Shown here: positions 17,672-26,889 of the stretch, in pieces
How positions within the stretch are numbered: the first letter of the stretch is position 1
Layout: every line of letters starts with the position of its first letter
Origin: Rhizobiaceae bacterium MnEN-MB40S
Lineage (GTDB): Bacteria > Pseudomonadota > Alphaproteobacteria > Rhizobiales > Rhizobiaceae
Direction of reading: 5' to 3'
Length of the DNA stretch: 64,000 nt
Assembly (NCBI GenBank): GCA_024343425.1
Contig: BRLC01000004.1
Span: 1 to 64,000 of the forward strand
Notes under the pieces: model-generated
The model's input: the letters and a program-made list of their open reading frames with translations, nothing else
The model's database searches: none
Told to the model about the DNA's origin: nothing
Translations under genes and position numbers: made by a program

Positions 17672-18604
17672 ATGGGTGCAATCAGGCTTATCGGTGCGCC
17701 GGTGGATCACGGCAGCGCGCAACGCGGATGTCTCATGGGGCCGGACGCCTTGCGCACGGCCGGGCTTGAAGCCGCCCTGAGCCGTCTCGGTCACGACGTC
17801 GCCGACCTCGGCAACCTGGCTCCCGACGCCGTATCGGCCCACATGTCAGGGAATGCGGCGATCCATGACCTGGAAACATGCGCAGGCTGGATCTCCGCTC
17901 TTGCCCGGGCGAGCTACGACGCCAGACGGGACGGCGACACACCGGTGTTTCTCGGCGGCGATCATCTGATGTCGGCGGGCACGGTGGCCGGCGCCGCGCG
18001 CCACAGCGCCGAGGAAGGCCGCGAGCAGTTCGTCCTCTGGCTCGACGCCCACACCGATTTCCACACGCTGGAAAGCACCGAAAGCGGAAATCTGCACGGA
18101 ACGCCGGTCGCCTATTTCACCGGCCAGCCGGGCTTTGCGGGATCCTTTCCCGATCTCGAGGCGACGGTGAATCCTCAGAATATCTGCATGATCGGCATCC
18201 GGTCCGTCGATCCGGCGGAGCGCGCCAAACTGGCCGACGCCTCGATCGAGGTCTGCGACATGCGCCAGCTCGACGAAGAAGGCGTCGGCGCGCCGCTGCG
18301 CAATTTTCTCTCCCGCGTAGAGAAGGCGAACGGCCGACTGCATGTCAGCCTGGACGTCGATTTTCTCGATCCGCAGATCGCGCCCGCCGTCGGCACCACG
18401 GTTCCGGGCGGCGCGACCTTTCGCGAGGCGCATCTTGTCATGGAGATGCTGCACGACAGCGGCCTCGTCACGTCGCTCGACGTCGCCGAACTCAACCCGT
18501 TTCTCGACGAGCGCGGCCGCACCGCGATCCTGATGGCCGACCTGGTGGCGAGCCTTTTCGGCAAGCGGGTGATGGACCGTCCGACACGGAGCATATGGCC
18601 ATGA
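17672..18604 (+). CDS. rocF: Arginase
   Basis: 310 residues of the ureohydrolase family, converting arginine to ornithine and urea with a binuclear manganese site. All metal motifs are present: GGDH at 95-98, DAHTDFH at 125-131, and SLDVDFLDP ending with Asp228, Asp230 and Asp233. Length matches arginases. AGGAG lies 6 nt before the ATG. The last codon overlaps the start of ornithine cyclodeaminase, so the product ornithine is passed to the next encoded enzyme. Other ureohydrolases (agmatinase, formimidoylglutamase) share the metal motifs, but the ornithine cyclodeaminase partner favours arginase. Confidence 0.93.
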   Translation: MGAIRLIGAPVDHGSAQRGCLMGPDALRTAGLEAALSRLGHDVADLGNLAPDAVSAHMSGNAAIHDLETCAGWISALARASYDARRDGDTPVFLGGDHLMSAGTVAGAARHSAEEGREQFVLWLDAHTDFHTLESTESGNLHGTPVAYFTGQPGFAGSFPDLEATVNPQNICMIGIRSVDPAERAKLADASIEVCDMRQLDEEGVGAPLRNFLSRVEKANGRLHVSLDVDFLDPQIAPAVGTTVPGGATFREAHLVMEMLHDSGLVTSLDVAELNPFLDERGRTAILMADLVASLFGKRVMDRPTRSIWP

Positions 18605-19665
18605 ACACAATATCACATCCCAAACCGCCCGCCGGCGTCAACATCGTGCCTTTCGTCAGCGTCGACAACATGATGAGGCTGGTCCTGCATGTCGGCGTCG
18701 AAACATTTCTCGCAGAGCTCGCGGCCTATATCGAAGACGATTTCCGGCGCTGGGAGCGTTTCGACAAGACGCCGCGCATCGCCTCCCATTCGCGCGACGG
18801 CGTCATCGAACTGATGCCGACAAGCGATGGCGAGACCTACGGCTTCAAATACGTCAACGGCCATCCGAAAAACACGAAGGACGGCCTTCAGACCGTCACA
18901 GCCTTCGGCGTTCTGTCCAATGTCCATACCGGCTATCCCGCGCTCCTGACCGAAATGACGATCCTCACGGCGCTTCGCACAGCCGCGACCTCGGCGGTGG
19001 CGGCGAAATATCTGGCCCCGGAAAACGCCGACACGATGGCGCTCATCGGCAATGGCGCGCAGTCCGAGTTCCAGGCGCTCGCCTTCAAGGCGCTACTCGG
19101 CGTCGACCGGCTTCGCCTCTTCGACGTCGATGCGTCTGCAACGACGAAATGCGCCGCCAATCTGGATGAACACGGATTCGAGATCATCGCATGCCGCTCT
19201 GCACAGGAGGCGGTGGAAGGCGCGCAAATCCTGACGACGGCGACCGCGGACAAGCAATATGCGACGATCCTCACCGACAACATGGTCGGATCCGGCGTCC
19301 ATATCAACGCTGTCGGCGGCGACTGCCCGGGCAAGACGGAATTGCATCGCGATATCCTGCTGCGTAGCGATATCTTCGTGGAATTTCCCCCACAGACCCG
19401 CATCGAGGGCGAAATCCAGCAACTTGATCCCGATTATCCGGTGAAGGAACTCTGGCAGGTGATAGCGGGTCGCACGACTGGACGCACCAGCCCTTCACAG
19501 ACGACCCTGTTCGACAGCGTCGGCTTCGCAATCGAGGATTTCTCGGCTCTGCGCTTCGTCGCCGACAAACTCGCCGCCGCGCCTTATTTCGACGAGCTCG
19601 ACATGCTCGCCGATCCCGACGACCCGCGCGACCTGTTCGGCATGCTGATGCGCGCGAAAGGCTAA
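18601..19665 (+). CDS. Ornithine cyclodeaminase
   Basis: 354 residues from the ATG at 18601, chosen because GGAG lies 9 nt upstream and the ATG overlaps the arginase stop (ATGA); an ATG two codons earlier is badly spaced. It belongs to the OCD/mu-crystallin family: a Rossmann motif 'ALIGNGAQSEFQALAFKALLG' in the middle and 'GGDCPGKTELHRDILLRSD' toward the C-terminus. The enzyme converts L-ornithine to L-proline and ammonia using bound NAD+. With arginase it gives a two-step route from arginine to proline. Confidence 0.93.
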   Translation: MNTISHPKPPAGVNIVPFVSVDNMMRLVLHVGVETFLAELAAYIEDDFRRWERFDKTPRIASHSRDGVIELMPTSDGETYGFKYVNGHPKNTKDGLQTVTAFGVLSNVHTGYPALLTEMTILTALRTAATSAVAAKYLAPENADTMALIGNGAQSEFQALAFKALLGVDRLRLFDVDASATTKCAANLDEHGFEIIACRSAQEAVEGAQILTTATADKQYATILTDNMVGSGVHINAVGGDCPGKTELHRDILLRSDIFVEFPPQTRIEGEIQQLDPDYPVKELWQVIAGRTTGRTSPSQTTLFDSVGFAIEDFSALRFVADKLAAAPYFDELDMLADPDDPRDLFGMLMRAKG

Positions 19666-19747
19666 AAACCGCCTATCCAGCGAAGATGACTTCGCAACCA
19701 TTGAGCTTGATCAAGGGGATCCGGTTGCAGCGTGCTATGGTCCGCGC

Positions 19748-21103
19748 ATGGTAACAAGCGCTTTCAAATACAAACGCATGACGACGCGCCTCGACGCGCT
19801 GGTGCGGACCAAATTGTGGGCCCAGGTTCTGGTGGGTCTGGTTCTCGGCATCCTCGTCGGGTTGCTGCTCGGCCCGAATTTCGATCTCGTCGAGCGCCGG
19901 ACCGCCGCCCTGATCGGCGCCTGGCTATCCCTGCCCGGTCAGCTGTTTCTGGGGCTGGTGGCGATGGTGATCATACCGCTGCTTTCCACCTCGATCATGC
20001 TCGGCATCGCCGGCGCGGGCGGAGGTGCCAATCTGAGACGGCTCGGCTGGCGCCTGGCCATCTTTATCGTTCTGACCACGGCCGCAGCCGCCATTCTCGG
20101 CGCCGGTCTTGTGAGCTATTTCCAGCCCGGCAACATTGTTCCGGCGATCGGCGCGCCGCCCCCGCTTCCACAGCAGGCCGCACCGGCCGGCGAAATGCTG
20201 AAGCAATTGCCGATCGCGCTGCCCGAAATTATCGTGGGGTTGATCCCGAAGGACATCGGCAACGCTGTCATCGAACACGATTTTCTGCCGATCGTTCTGT
20301 TTTCCGTCTTTCTCGGCGTCGCGTTCGTCACCTCAGACAAAAAGACTGCCCTGCGCCCGCTTCTCGCTCTGTTGGAAGCTGTACTTGCGGTTTCCATGAC
20401 CGTCGTCAAATGGGCCATGTTCCTGGCGCCCTTTGCGGTGTTCGGCCTGATCGCCGAACTCGTGGCGAACACGGGCGCGGAAACGCTGCTCGGCCTCCTC
20501 GCCTACATGGCGGTCGTGTCCTTCGGCTTGTTCTGTCTCTATTGCGGCTATGTGATCATCGTCACCGTGATCGGAGGCATGCCGCCGCTCGCCTTCATGC
20601 GCATATCCGCGCCGGTTCAGCTGCTGGCCTTTTCGACGTCAAGCTCCGCGGCTGTCATGCCGCTGTCGATGGAAACCGCCGTCAAGGAGCTTGATGTTCC
20701 GCCGTCCGTCGCCGGCGTCGTCATTCCGCTCGGGGCAACCATGAACATGGCCGGGACCGCCCTGTATCAGGCCGCGGCGATCACCTTTCTCGCGCAAATG
20801 GCGAACATGTCGCTTGGTCCATCGGAACTCGCCCTGATCATCATAACGCTCACCGCCACCTCCATCGGCGCTCCTGCTGCTCCCGGAGCGAGCGTTGTCA
20901 TTCTCAGTTCGGTCGCCGGAGGCTACGGCATACCGGTGACGGGGCTGGCCTTCATCCTGGGCGTCGACAGGCTGCTCGACATGGCGCGAACGGCGGCCAA
21001 CGTGACCGGCGACATGGTCGCCTGTCGCATCCTGCGCGGCGTCGTCGGCGAGCAGCATCCGCCGCTTGCCCCGCCGGACGCCGCCGATAGCGAAAGCAGT
21101 TGA
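19748..21103 (+). CDS. Dicarboxylate/amino acid:cation symporter (DAACS, SLC1 family)
   Basis: 451 residues with multiple membrane segments and both re-entrant loop signatures: the serine-rich HP1 'STSSSAAVMPLSMETAVKEL' and the TM7 cation motif 'GATMNMAGTALYQ' (NMDGT in glutamate transporters, here NMAGT). HP2 is 'SIGAPAAPGASVVILSSV'. Family members import glutamate, aspartate, C4-dicarboxylates or neutral amino acids with sodium or protons. The Asp-to-Ala change in the NMDGT motif touches a sodium ligand of the archaeal homologues and may indicate different ion coupling. It follows the ornithine cyclodeaminase gene by 82 bp and may be co-regulated with it. Confidence 0.92.
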   Translation: MVTSAFKYKRMTTRLDALVRTKLWAQVLVGLVLGILVGLLLGPNFDLVERRTAALIGAWLSLPGQLFLGLVAMVIIPLLSTSIMLGIAGAGGGANLRRLGWRLAIFIVLTTAAAAILGAGLVSYFQPGNIVPAIGAPPPLPQQAAPAGEMLKQLPIALPEIIVGLIPKDIGNAVIEHDFLPIVLFSVFLGVAFVTSDKKTALRPLLALLEAVLAVSMTVVKWAMFLAPFAVFGLIAELVANTGAETLLGLLAYMAVVSFGLFCLYCGYVIIVTVIGGMPPLAFMRISAPVQLLAFSTSSSAAVMPLSMETAVKELDVPPSVAGVVIPLGATMNMAGTALYQAAAITFLAQMANMSLGPSELALIIITLTATSIGAPAAPGASVVILSSVAGGYGIPVTGLAFILGVDRLLDMARTAANVTGDMVACRILRGVVGEQHPPLAPPDAADSESS

Positions 21104-21106
21104 CCC

Positions 21107-22771
21107 TTATTCGGCGGCCTGCAGCGCCGCCTGAGCGCAAAAGCAGGATGCGGCGACGCGCTTGTCCGCCCGCGCATCGGCGAGATCGAGCCGCTGGCGG
21201 ACCTGCACGATCTCCACGGTCTCGCCGCGCGCCTTCAGGCAGTCGTGCAGCCCTTTCAGGCTCCAGACATTGTCCGGATGCACCGTTGCGCGGCTCAGCT
21301 GGCCGCCAAGCCCGAGATCCTCCCGGAAGACGGCTTCGGCATCGTCGACGCGGCCCTGTTCGAGCAGCAAGGCGCCGAGCGCATGCCGCGTCGGCTGCAT
21401 CCATCCCCAGGGCTCGTCGTAAGGCAGATTGTCGTCGATCGCGACCGAACGGCGAAGCGCCGCGAAGGCCTCGTCATACTCGCCCTTGCGGTAGAGAATC
21501 TCGCCACGCAGCATTTCCGTTGCGATCTCCAGCAGATCGACGATGCGGTTGTTGTGCAGCAATCGCGTCTCGGGAACCCTGGCCTTGGCCGCCAGGAACG
21601 CCTGTTCTTCTGCGTCCGCCTCTTCGATATGACCAAGCGCCGCGTTGGCCACGCCGCGCGCATAGTGCACATTGGCGGCAAGCGTGCAGTAGAGTTCAGG
21701 GTCTTCAGGCAATTCCAGCGCCATCGCTTCCCGCCACTTGCCGAAGCGGACGAGCACATGCGGCTCGAAGCCGAGATAGGCTTCGAAATAGTCCGCCATC
21801 GGCGGGCTTTCCATGCGCAACATTTCCTCCGGCACGGTCTCCGCCGCCTCTTTAATGGCGCGCATCGCCGGCTCGAACTGACCGAGGAACAAGGCTCCGT
21901 AGATGACGAAGTGATAATTGTGCAGCCGGTAGCCCGAATAGATGTTGAAGGGCCCCTTGTCGCGCCAGTATTTGACATCGGCCTTGACCGCCGTCTCGTT
22001 CCAGTGGACGACGTCGTGATAATGGCCGCACAGCACATCGATATGTGTCGGCATGTGGATCAGATGGCCGCTATCCGGGACAAGCGTGCGCAGCGCGTCG
22101 CCGGCTTTCAGGGCCTTCTCGGGGAATGGCGACATCTCCATGAGATGGACGTAGAGATGAAGGATACCGGGATGCGTCATGGCCGCTGGATCCTTGTCCA
22201 TCGCTTCTTCGAGGACCGCCCGCGCCTCCTCCGTCGAAGCGCCCTCGGCCGGTTTACCAAGTTTCAGGTCCCACATCTTCCACGGTGTGCGGTTCAGAAG
22301 CGCTTCCGCAAAGACAGTGCGCACTTCCAGACTGTCTCGATGCGCCTCGAAGGCGTTGCGCATGGCGTCGGCGAAATCGTCATTCCAGGGCTTCATGTCA
22401 TCCAGGGGTTCGACCTGCGGATAGCGCGCCGGCAGGGCGCGGATCATGGCGGCTTCCCAGTCGCTGACCATATCGACCAGAGCGAGCGCCGCCTGCGCGG
22501 ACTGATATCCGGTCGCAAGCGCCGCCGCCCGTCCTGCGTCGTCGAAGAGCTCCCAGGGCATGTTGTAATTCGGCCCCGCCGCATAGCCGACGCCCCAATG
22601 CGCCATGGCGCAGGCGGGATCGGCCTCGATCGCCTTGTTGAAACAGGCGACGGCTTCCTCATGATTGTAGCCAAAGGTCCAGGTGAGGCCCCGGTCGAAC
22701 CACAGTTGCGCCTCTTCCGAAACAGTCGTAACCGGGAAATGATGTCCGCCCAGATCGTAGTAATCGTCCAT
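21107..22771 (-). CDS. Tetratricopeptide-repeat protein
   Basis: 554 residues, soluble, without a signal peptide. The N-terminal unit 'LWFDRGLTWTFGYNHEEAVACFNKAIEADPACAMAHW' and a C-terminal 'ALGALLLEQGRVDDAEAVFREDLGL' are clear TPR helices; the middle is a conserved helical region shared by a widespread family of uncharacterised TPR proteins. TPR scaffolds mediate protein contacts, so a partner cannot be named. It converges on the symporter with 3 bp between stop codons and stands alone on its strand. Confidence 0.85.
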   Translation of the reverse strand: MDDYYDLGGHHFPVTTVSEEAQLWFDRGLTWTFGYNHEEAVACFNKAIEADPACAMAHWGVGYAAGPNYNMPWELFDDAGRAAALATGYQSAQAALALVDMVSDWEAAMIRALPARYPQVEPLDDMKPWNDDFADAMRNAFEAHRDSLEVRTVFAEALLNRTPWKMWDLKLGKPAEGASTEEARAVLEEAMDKDPAAMTHPGILHLYVHLMEMSPFPEKALKAGDALRTLVPDSGHLIHMPTHIDVLCGHYHDVVHWNETAVKADVKYWRDKGPFNIYSGYRLHNYHFVIYGALFLGQFEPAMRAIKEAAETVPEEMLRMESPPMADYFEAYLGFEPHVLVRFGKWREAMALELPEDPELYCTLAANVHYARGVANAALGHIEEADAEEQAFLAAKARVPETRLLHNNRIVDLLEIATEMLRGEILYRKGEYDEAFAALRRSVAIDDNLPYDEPWGWMQPTRHALGALLLEQGRVDDAEAVFREDLGLGGQLSRATVHPDNVWSLKGLHDCLKARGETVEIVQVRQRLDLADARADKRVAASCFCAQAALQAAE

Positions 22772-22877
22772 TGCCTGCCCCTGTCGTTGAATGAAGAAGA
22801 CGTCCTAAGCGCAGCGTCCTCCAGTATAGCAAAAGGTTAGCGCATTGGGATAATCACTCTGTGAGGAACGTCACGCC

Positions 22878-23708
22878 CTATTCATACCGCGGCGCCGGCA
22901 ACGCCAGAACCGGACAAGGCGCGGCGCGCACCACCTGTTCGGTGGTTGAACCCAGCCAACGCTCCGAAAGCGACGCCGGGCCTGAATAGACCATGACGAT
23001 CAGATCCGCCGCGTTTTCGTCCGCGATTTCGGGGATGACCTGTTCCGGACGGCCCGAACGCGACAGCGATTGTAGCGCGCCATTGGCCAGGTCGGGCGGG
23101 GCGAGCGGAAAGCCGAGCGGCCCGTCGCCGACATGCAGCGCCTGAACAACGCCCACTGAAGCGGCCAGTTCGCGCTCAAGCCACGTCACCTGATCGACGG
23201 CCAGTTGCGGATCGGGTTCGCTGTCGACCGGCAGCAGCACATGGTCGAACCGCAACGATCCGTCCGCCGTTACGAAGCCGGGCACGCCCTCGCGCACAAA
23301 GAGAAACGGACGGTGGATGCGCCGGGCCAGCGCCTGGGCGACAGAAGGATGCTGCATGGCCGCCATGCCGCTGCGGCCGTGTGTGGCCATCACGACCATC
23401 GAAACGTCGTGCTCATCGAGATAATGCGACATCACCTCGACCGGATTGCGACCTGTGGCTTCAATCTTCGAGACACGCAAGCCCGTCTGCGGTTCGAGCT
23501 CAGCCTGGGTGATGTCGGGATCGACCAGTTTCCATCGGGCGAGCGTTTCCCGGATATGCGGAAAGCGCGACCAGTCCTCGCGGCTCGTCCTCCCGTCGCC
23601 GACATGCATGATGGTGAGCCCGGTCCCGAGCCCGAAGGCGAGTCTGAGAGCATGCCGGAAGGCGACATGGCTGGATGCGGAGAAATCCGTCGGGTGGAAA
23701 ATCGTCAT
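22878..23708 (-). CDS. Tandem universal stress protein (UspA family)
   Basis: 276 residues containing two Usp folds in tandem. The first (about 1-145) begins 'MTIFHPTDFSASSHVAFRHA' and includes 'VVMATHGRSGM', close to the ATP-binding GxxG-S/T loop. The second (about 150-276) contains 'LIVMVYSGP' and ends 'ERWLGSTTEQVVRAAPCPVLALP', a classic Usp C-terminus. Such proteins bind nucleotide and respond to stress. The gene is single, with a GGGGG purine stretch ahead of the ATG. Confidence 0.9.
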   Translation of the reverse strand: MTIFHPTDFSASSHVAFRHALRLAFGLGTGLTIMHVGDGRTSREDWSRFPHIRETLARWKLVDPDITQAELEPQTGLRVSKIEATGRNPVEVMSHYLDEHDVSMVVMATHGRSGMAAMQHPSVAQALARRIHRPFLFVREGVPGFVTADGSLRFDHVLLPVDSEPDPQLAVDQVTWLERELAASVGVVQALHVGDGPLGFPLAPPDLANGALQSLSRSGRPEQVIPEIADENAADLIVMVYSGPASLSERWLGSTTEQVVRAAPCPVLALPAPRYE

Positions 23709-23756
23709 GGCGTCCCCCTTGCAGTCAATCGACCACGCGGAGATAGCCAGAGCTAT

Positions 23757-24965
23757 TCAATCGCCGCGCGCGACAAGGGTGGATAGGACGAGATCGGGAG
23801 TTTGTCCACTCCTGGCTGCAGGCCGGCTCCCGGAAAGCTCCCTGTGCCATTCGAGAAACCATGCCAATGCGAAGAGCAGCATCGTTCCTCCGCTCACCAT
23901 GGCGATATCGGACAGGGCGGTGGATCCGTGCGCGATCCGCCAGGCCTGCGCGGCCATCGAGAGCAAGGTTCCAAGCAGAAACACCGGCAGCGCATGTCTC
24001 CCCAGAACAGAAAGCGGATGCCTGACGGACAACCGGAAGATCTGGCCCAGCTGCGGGATCATCGCGATCAGGTAACCGGCGGCGAGTACGTGCAGCAGAC
24101 GCGGCAGGGACAGAAACGTCTTGTCGAAGCCCGTCAGGACGGCGGGAAGTCCGAAAGACGTATCGACGCCCCAGAGCGGTATGCGGACCCAGGCGAATGA
24201 AAGAACGAGATAGGCGAAGCTGGCGAGAAGCAGGTCCCGGCGCGCCGGCAGTGCTCCACCGCGACGCAGGTGCAGGGCCGCAGCAATCCCGATCACGAAC
24301 AGGAATTGCCAGGACAGGGGATTGAGGAACCATACGCCGTCATTCGGATAATTCGGAAAGCCGAGTTGCAGACATCCGCTCACCAGCCAGATTGCGCCTG
24401 AAAGCGCGACCATCATTGTCAGACTGCGCTCCCCGATCGCAAGGAACAACGGGAGCAGAAGCAGCATGGCGGCGTAGACCGGCAGGATATTGTTGTAGCC
24501 GAGCTGATGGCCGAGTGTCACCAGCCCGACAAGCGCCTTTGCCGGCTCGGCCATGACCGGCGCGATATTGATGGCCTCGAGAAGCTCGGGCTTGGCATAG
24601 ACGATCGCCAGAAACGAAAAGATGCCGAGCGTCGCCACCGTCGTTGCGAGATGAGCCACATACAGCACGCCCGATCGCCGCCAGATCTTCAGCGTCGTGA
24701 CCAGACGCGCCCCTTGGCCATATTTCGCGCCGTAGGCGTATGCGGCCGAGACGCCGGACAGCAGAACGAAAATTTCCGCCGCATCCGAAAAGCCGAAATT
24801 CTTTGTCGTCAAGCGTTCCAGCGGATTGCCAGGCACGTGATTGACGAAAATCATGATCAGGCACAGTGCGCGAATGACGTCGATGGACGTGTTCCGGCTC
24901 GCGCCAACCTGCAAAACCGGGACGCCGTCGCGTCCCGCATATGGACCTCCGAGTGCGTCCGTCAT
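23757..24965 (-). CDS. opgC: OpgC-family glucan-modifying membrane protein
   Basis: 402 residues with about ten membrane segments and the acyltransferase-like OpgC domain. The start of the domain, 'SIDVIRALCLIMIFVNHVPGNPL', and 'KNFGFSDAAEIFVLLSGVSAAYAYG' carry the conserved His and polar residues. OpgC proteins add succinyl groups to osmoregulated periplasmic glucans. The ATG overlaps the ndvA stop (TGATG), so the gene is translationally coupled to the glucan exporter, which strongly supports a role in succinylating cyclic beta-1,2-glucan. Confidence 0.88.
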   Translation of the reverse strand: MTDALGGPYAGRDGVPVLQVGASRNTSIDVIRALCLIMIFVNHVPGNPLERLTTKNFGFSDAAEIFVLLSGVSAAYAYGAKYGQGARLVTTLKIWRRSGVLYVAHLATTVATLGIFSFLAIVYAKPELLEAINIAPVMAEPAKALVGLVTLGHQLGYNNILPVYAAMLLLLPLFLAIGERSLTMMVALSGAIWLVSGCLQLGFPNYPNDGVWFLNPLSWQFLFVIGIAAALHLRRGGALPARRDLLLASFAYLVLSFAWVRIPLWGVDTSFGLPAVLTGFDKTFLSLPRLLHVLAAGYLIAMIPQLGQIFRLSVRHPLSVLGRHALPVFLLGTLLSMAAQAWRIAHGSTALSDIAMVSGGTMLLFALAWFLEWHRELSGSRPAARSGQTPDLVLSTLVARGD

Positions 24966-26731
24966 CAGGCGGCCTCGGCCTGCGGCGAGACTGCGTGAAG
25001 GCGATCCTTCTCGAGAAGGCCGCCGGCCCGCAGAAGAGCAGCGAACCGGCCATTGTTGCGCGCGGCAAGTTCCGTAAACGACCCGGTTTCGATGATCTGG
25101 CCGTTGTCCATGAAGATCACGAGATCCGCGTCGCAGACGGTCGAAAGCCTGTGAGCGATGATGAACGTGGTGCGGTTCGCCCGCAGCCTGTCGATGGCGT
25201 CCTTCACCTCCCGCTCGGTTTCCACGTCGAGCGCGCTGGTCGCCTCGTCCAGCACCAGTATGGGCGCGTCCTTCAGCACTGCGCGTGCGATGGCGATGCG
25301 TTGACGCTCGCCGCCCGAGAGCTGCGCGCCGCGCTCGCCGACCACCGTGTCGTACCCGTCCCGCTTGGCGAGAATGAAGTCCTGCGCGGCGGCCGCAGTG
25401 GCGGCTTCGTGGATTTCGGCGTAGCCGGCGTCGCTGCGTCCGAGACGGATGTTCTGCTCGATCGACCGGTTGAGAAGGCCGGCGTCCTGAAAAACGGTGG
25501 CGATCTGCGCGCGAAGCGACCGTCTGGTGATCGTGCGCGTATCGATGCCGTCGATGCGGATAGAACCCTTGTCGGGATCGAAGACACGCTGCAAGAGATT
25601 GATGAGCGTTGTCTTGCCCGCGCCGGTTGGCCCAACGATCGCCACCGTCCGGCCCGCCGGGACTTCGAAACTGACGTCGCGCACGCCGTCCTGGCTATCC
25701 GGAAACTTGAATGAAACGTCTTCGAAGGAGATGTGGCCCTTGAGCGTTTCGACCTCATGGCTGGCGGAATCGTGGCGCTCGTCCACCGCGTCCTGCAACA
25801 CGAAGAACGGCTCAAGTCTTGCGCGGGACTCGAACACCTGGTTGACGAAGGCGGTGATCTGGTCGAGCCGGCCGATCAGCAGTGTCGCAAAGCCTGTGAA
25901 GGCCACGATGTCGCCAATCCGCAACTCGCCGCTTTGAACGAGAACGGAACCGATCAGAAGCACGATCATCATAGAGATCGTCGCAGAGAGTTTCTGCAAT
26001 GCGCTCGCCAGCGCCCACCAGTTGAGCACGGGAAATTGCGCGTCAATGAGGTCGCCGGTGTAACGGCGAAGCGCCTCGGCCTCCTGCGCCACCCGGCCAT
26101 AGGCCTGCAGGACGGAGATATTGGAGATGGAGTCGCTGACATGGGAAAACACCTGGTGATGGTGGCCCTCGACCTTAGCCTGGCCGGCCTTGGTGTTTTT
26201 CATGACGATATGGTTGATCAGGACATAGGAGGCGCCAAGACCGAAAAGGACAATCGCCATGCGCCAGTCCATTCCGATCGCGGTCGGCACGAGCAGCACC
26301 AATGTGACGGCTGTCGCCAGATGCTGACGCATGAATTCGAGCCACAGGGAAAACAGCGTTTCAGACGCCCGCAGCAATGTGTGCAGCACATGCGACGTGC
26401 CGTGGCGATGATGCCAGGCGAGCGGCATGGTCATGATCGACTCGAAGGAATCGGTGAGAACTTCGACCCGGCGCTTGTGCGCTAGCCGATCCGCCTCGCG
26501 CGACGCCACGACCACCGCGACGATGCTTGCGCCGCCGAGCGCGGCCCAGCCCGCCATGCGGAGGAACAGGTTCTCCTTCTCCGATATCGCTTCAATGATG
26601 TTGCCGAACAGGATTGGTTCGGCGATCAGGATGACGGCCAGGGCGCAGTTGGAAACACATATGCCCGCCACCTTCCACCGCTCGGTAAAAAGCGCAGCCA
26701 TCGAACGCAGATAAATCGCGAATAGAGACAA
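24965..26731 (-). CDS. ndvA: Cyclic beta-1,2-glucan exporter, ABC permease-ATPase
   Basis: 588 residues: an N-terminal membrane domain with six segments (about 15-310) and a C-terminal ATPase with Walker A 'GPTGAGKTT', signature LSGGERQR and Walker B 'ILVLDEATS'. Size and sequence match NdvA/ChvA/Cgt, which move cyclic beta-1,2-glucan to the periplasm. The start is TTG at 26731, supported by AGGAG 5 nt upstream; the next in-frame ATG is ten codons further on, inside the first membrane segment. It lies between ndvB and opgC on the same strand. Confidence 0.94.
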   Translation of the reverse strand: MSLFAIYLRSMAALFTERWKVAGICVSNCALAVILIAEPILFGNIIEAISEKENLFLRMAGWAALGGASIVAVVVASREADRLAHKRRVEVLTDSFESIMTMPLAWHHRHGTSHVLHTLLRASETLFSLWLEFMRQHLATAVTLVLLVPTAIGMDWRMAIVLFGLGASYVLINHIVMKNTKAGQAKVEGHHHQVFSHVSDSISNISVLQAYGRVAQEAEALRRYTGDLIDAQFPVLNWWALASALQKLSATISMMIVLLIGSVLVQSGELRIGDIVAFTGFATLLIGRLDQITAFVNQVFESRARLEPFFVLQDAVDERHDSASHEVETLKGHISFEDVSFKFPDSQDGVRDVSFEVPAGRTVAIVGPTGAGKTTLINLLQRVFDPDKGSIRIDGIDTRTITRRSLRAQIATVFQDAGLLNRSIEQNIRLGRSDAGYAEIHEAATAAAAQDFILAKRDGYDTVVGERGAQLSGGERQRIAIARAVLKDAPILVLDEATSALDVETEREVKDAIDRLRANRTTFIIAHRLSTVCDADLVIFMDNGQIIETGSFTELAARNNGRFAALLRAGGLLEKDRLHAVSPQAEAA

Positions 26732-26754
26732 GGAGACTCCTGATGTTCAGCCAA

Positions 26755-26772
26755 GGGGGTCGCCTTGCCCCC
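26755..26772 (-). terminator. GC hairpin in the ndvB-ndvA gap (possible attenuator)
   Basis: On the minus strand a GGGGG/CCCCC stem with an 8-nt loop lies just upstream of the ndvA ribosome site. It lacks a U-run, so it is more likely an attenuator, an mRNA-stability element or a chance hairpin than a full terminator. Confidence 0.3.
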
Positions 26773-26889
26773 GGAAAACAGTGCACGGGGTAAAAACGGA
26801 CAAATTGCGGATGAGTTGCCGCAATGCGGCTACAATTATTTCGCAGCGCAGTAATTCAGCGTGAACGCGGGCGCGCGCCTAAGGTTTTA

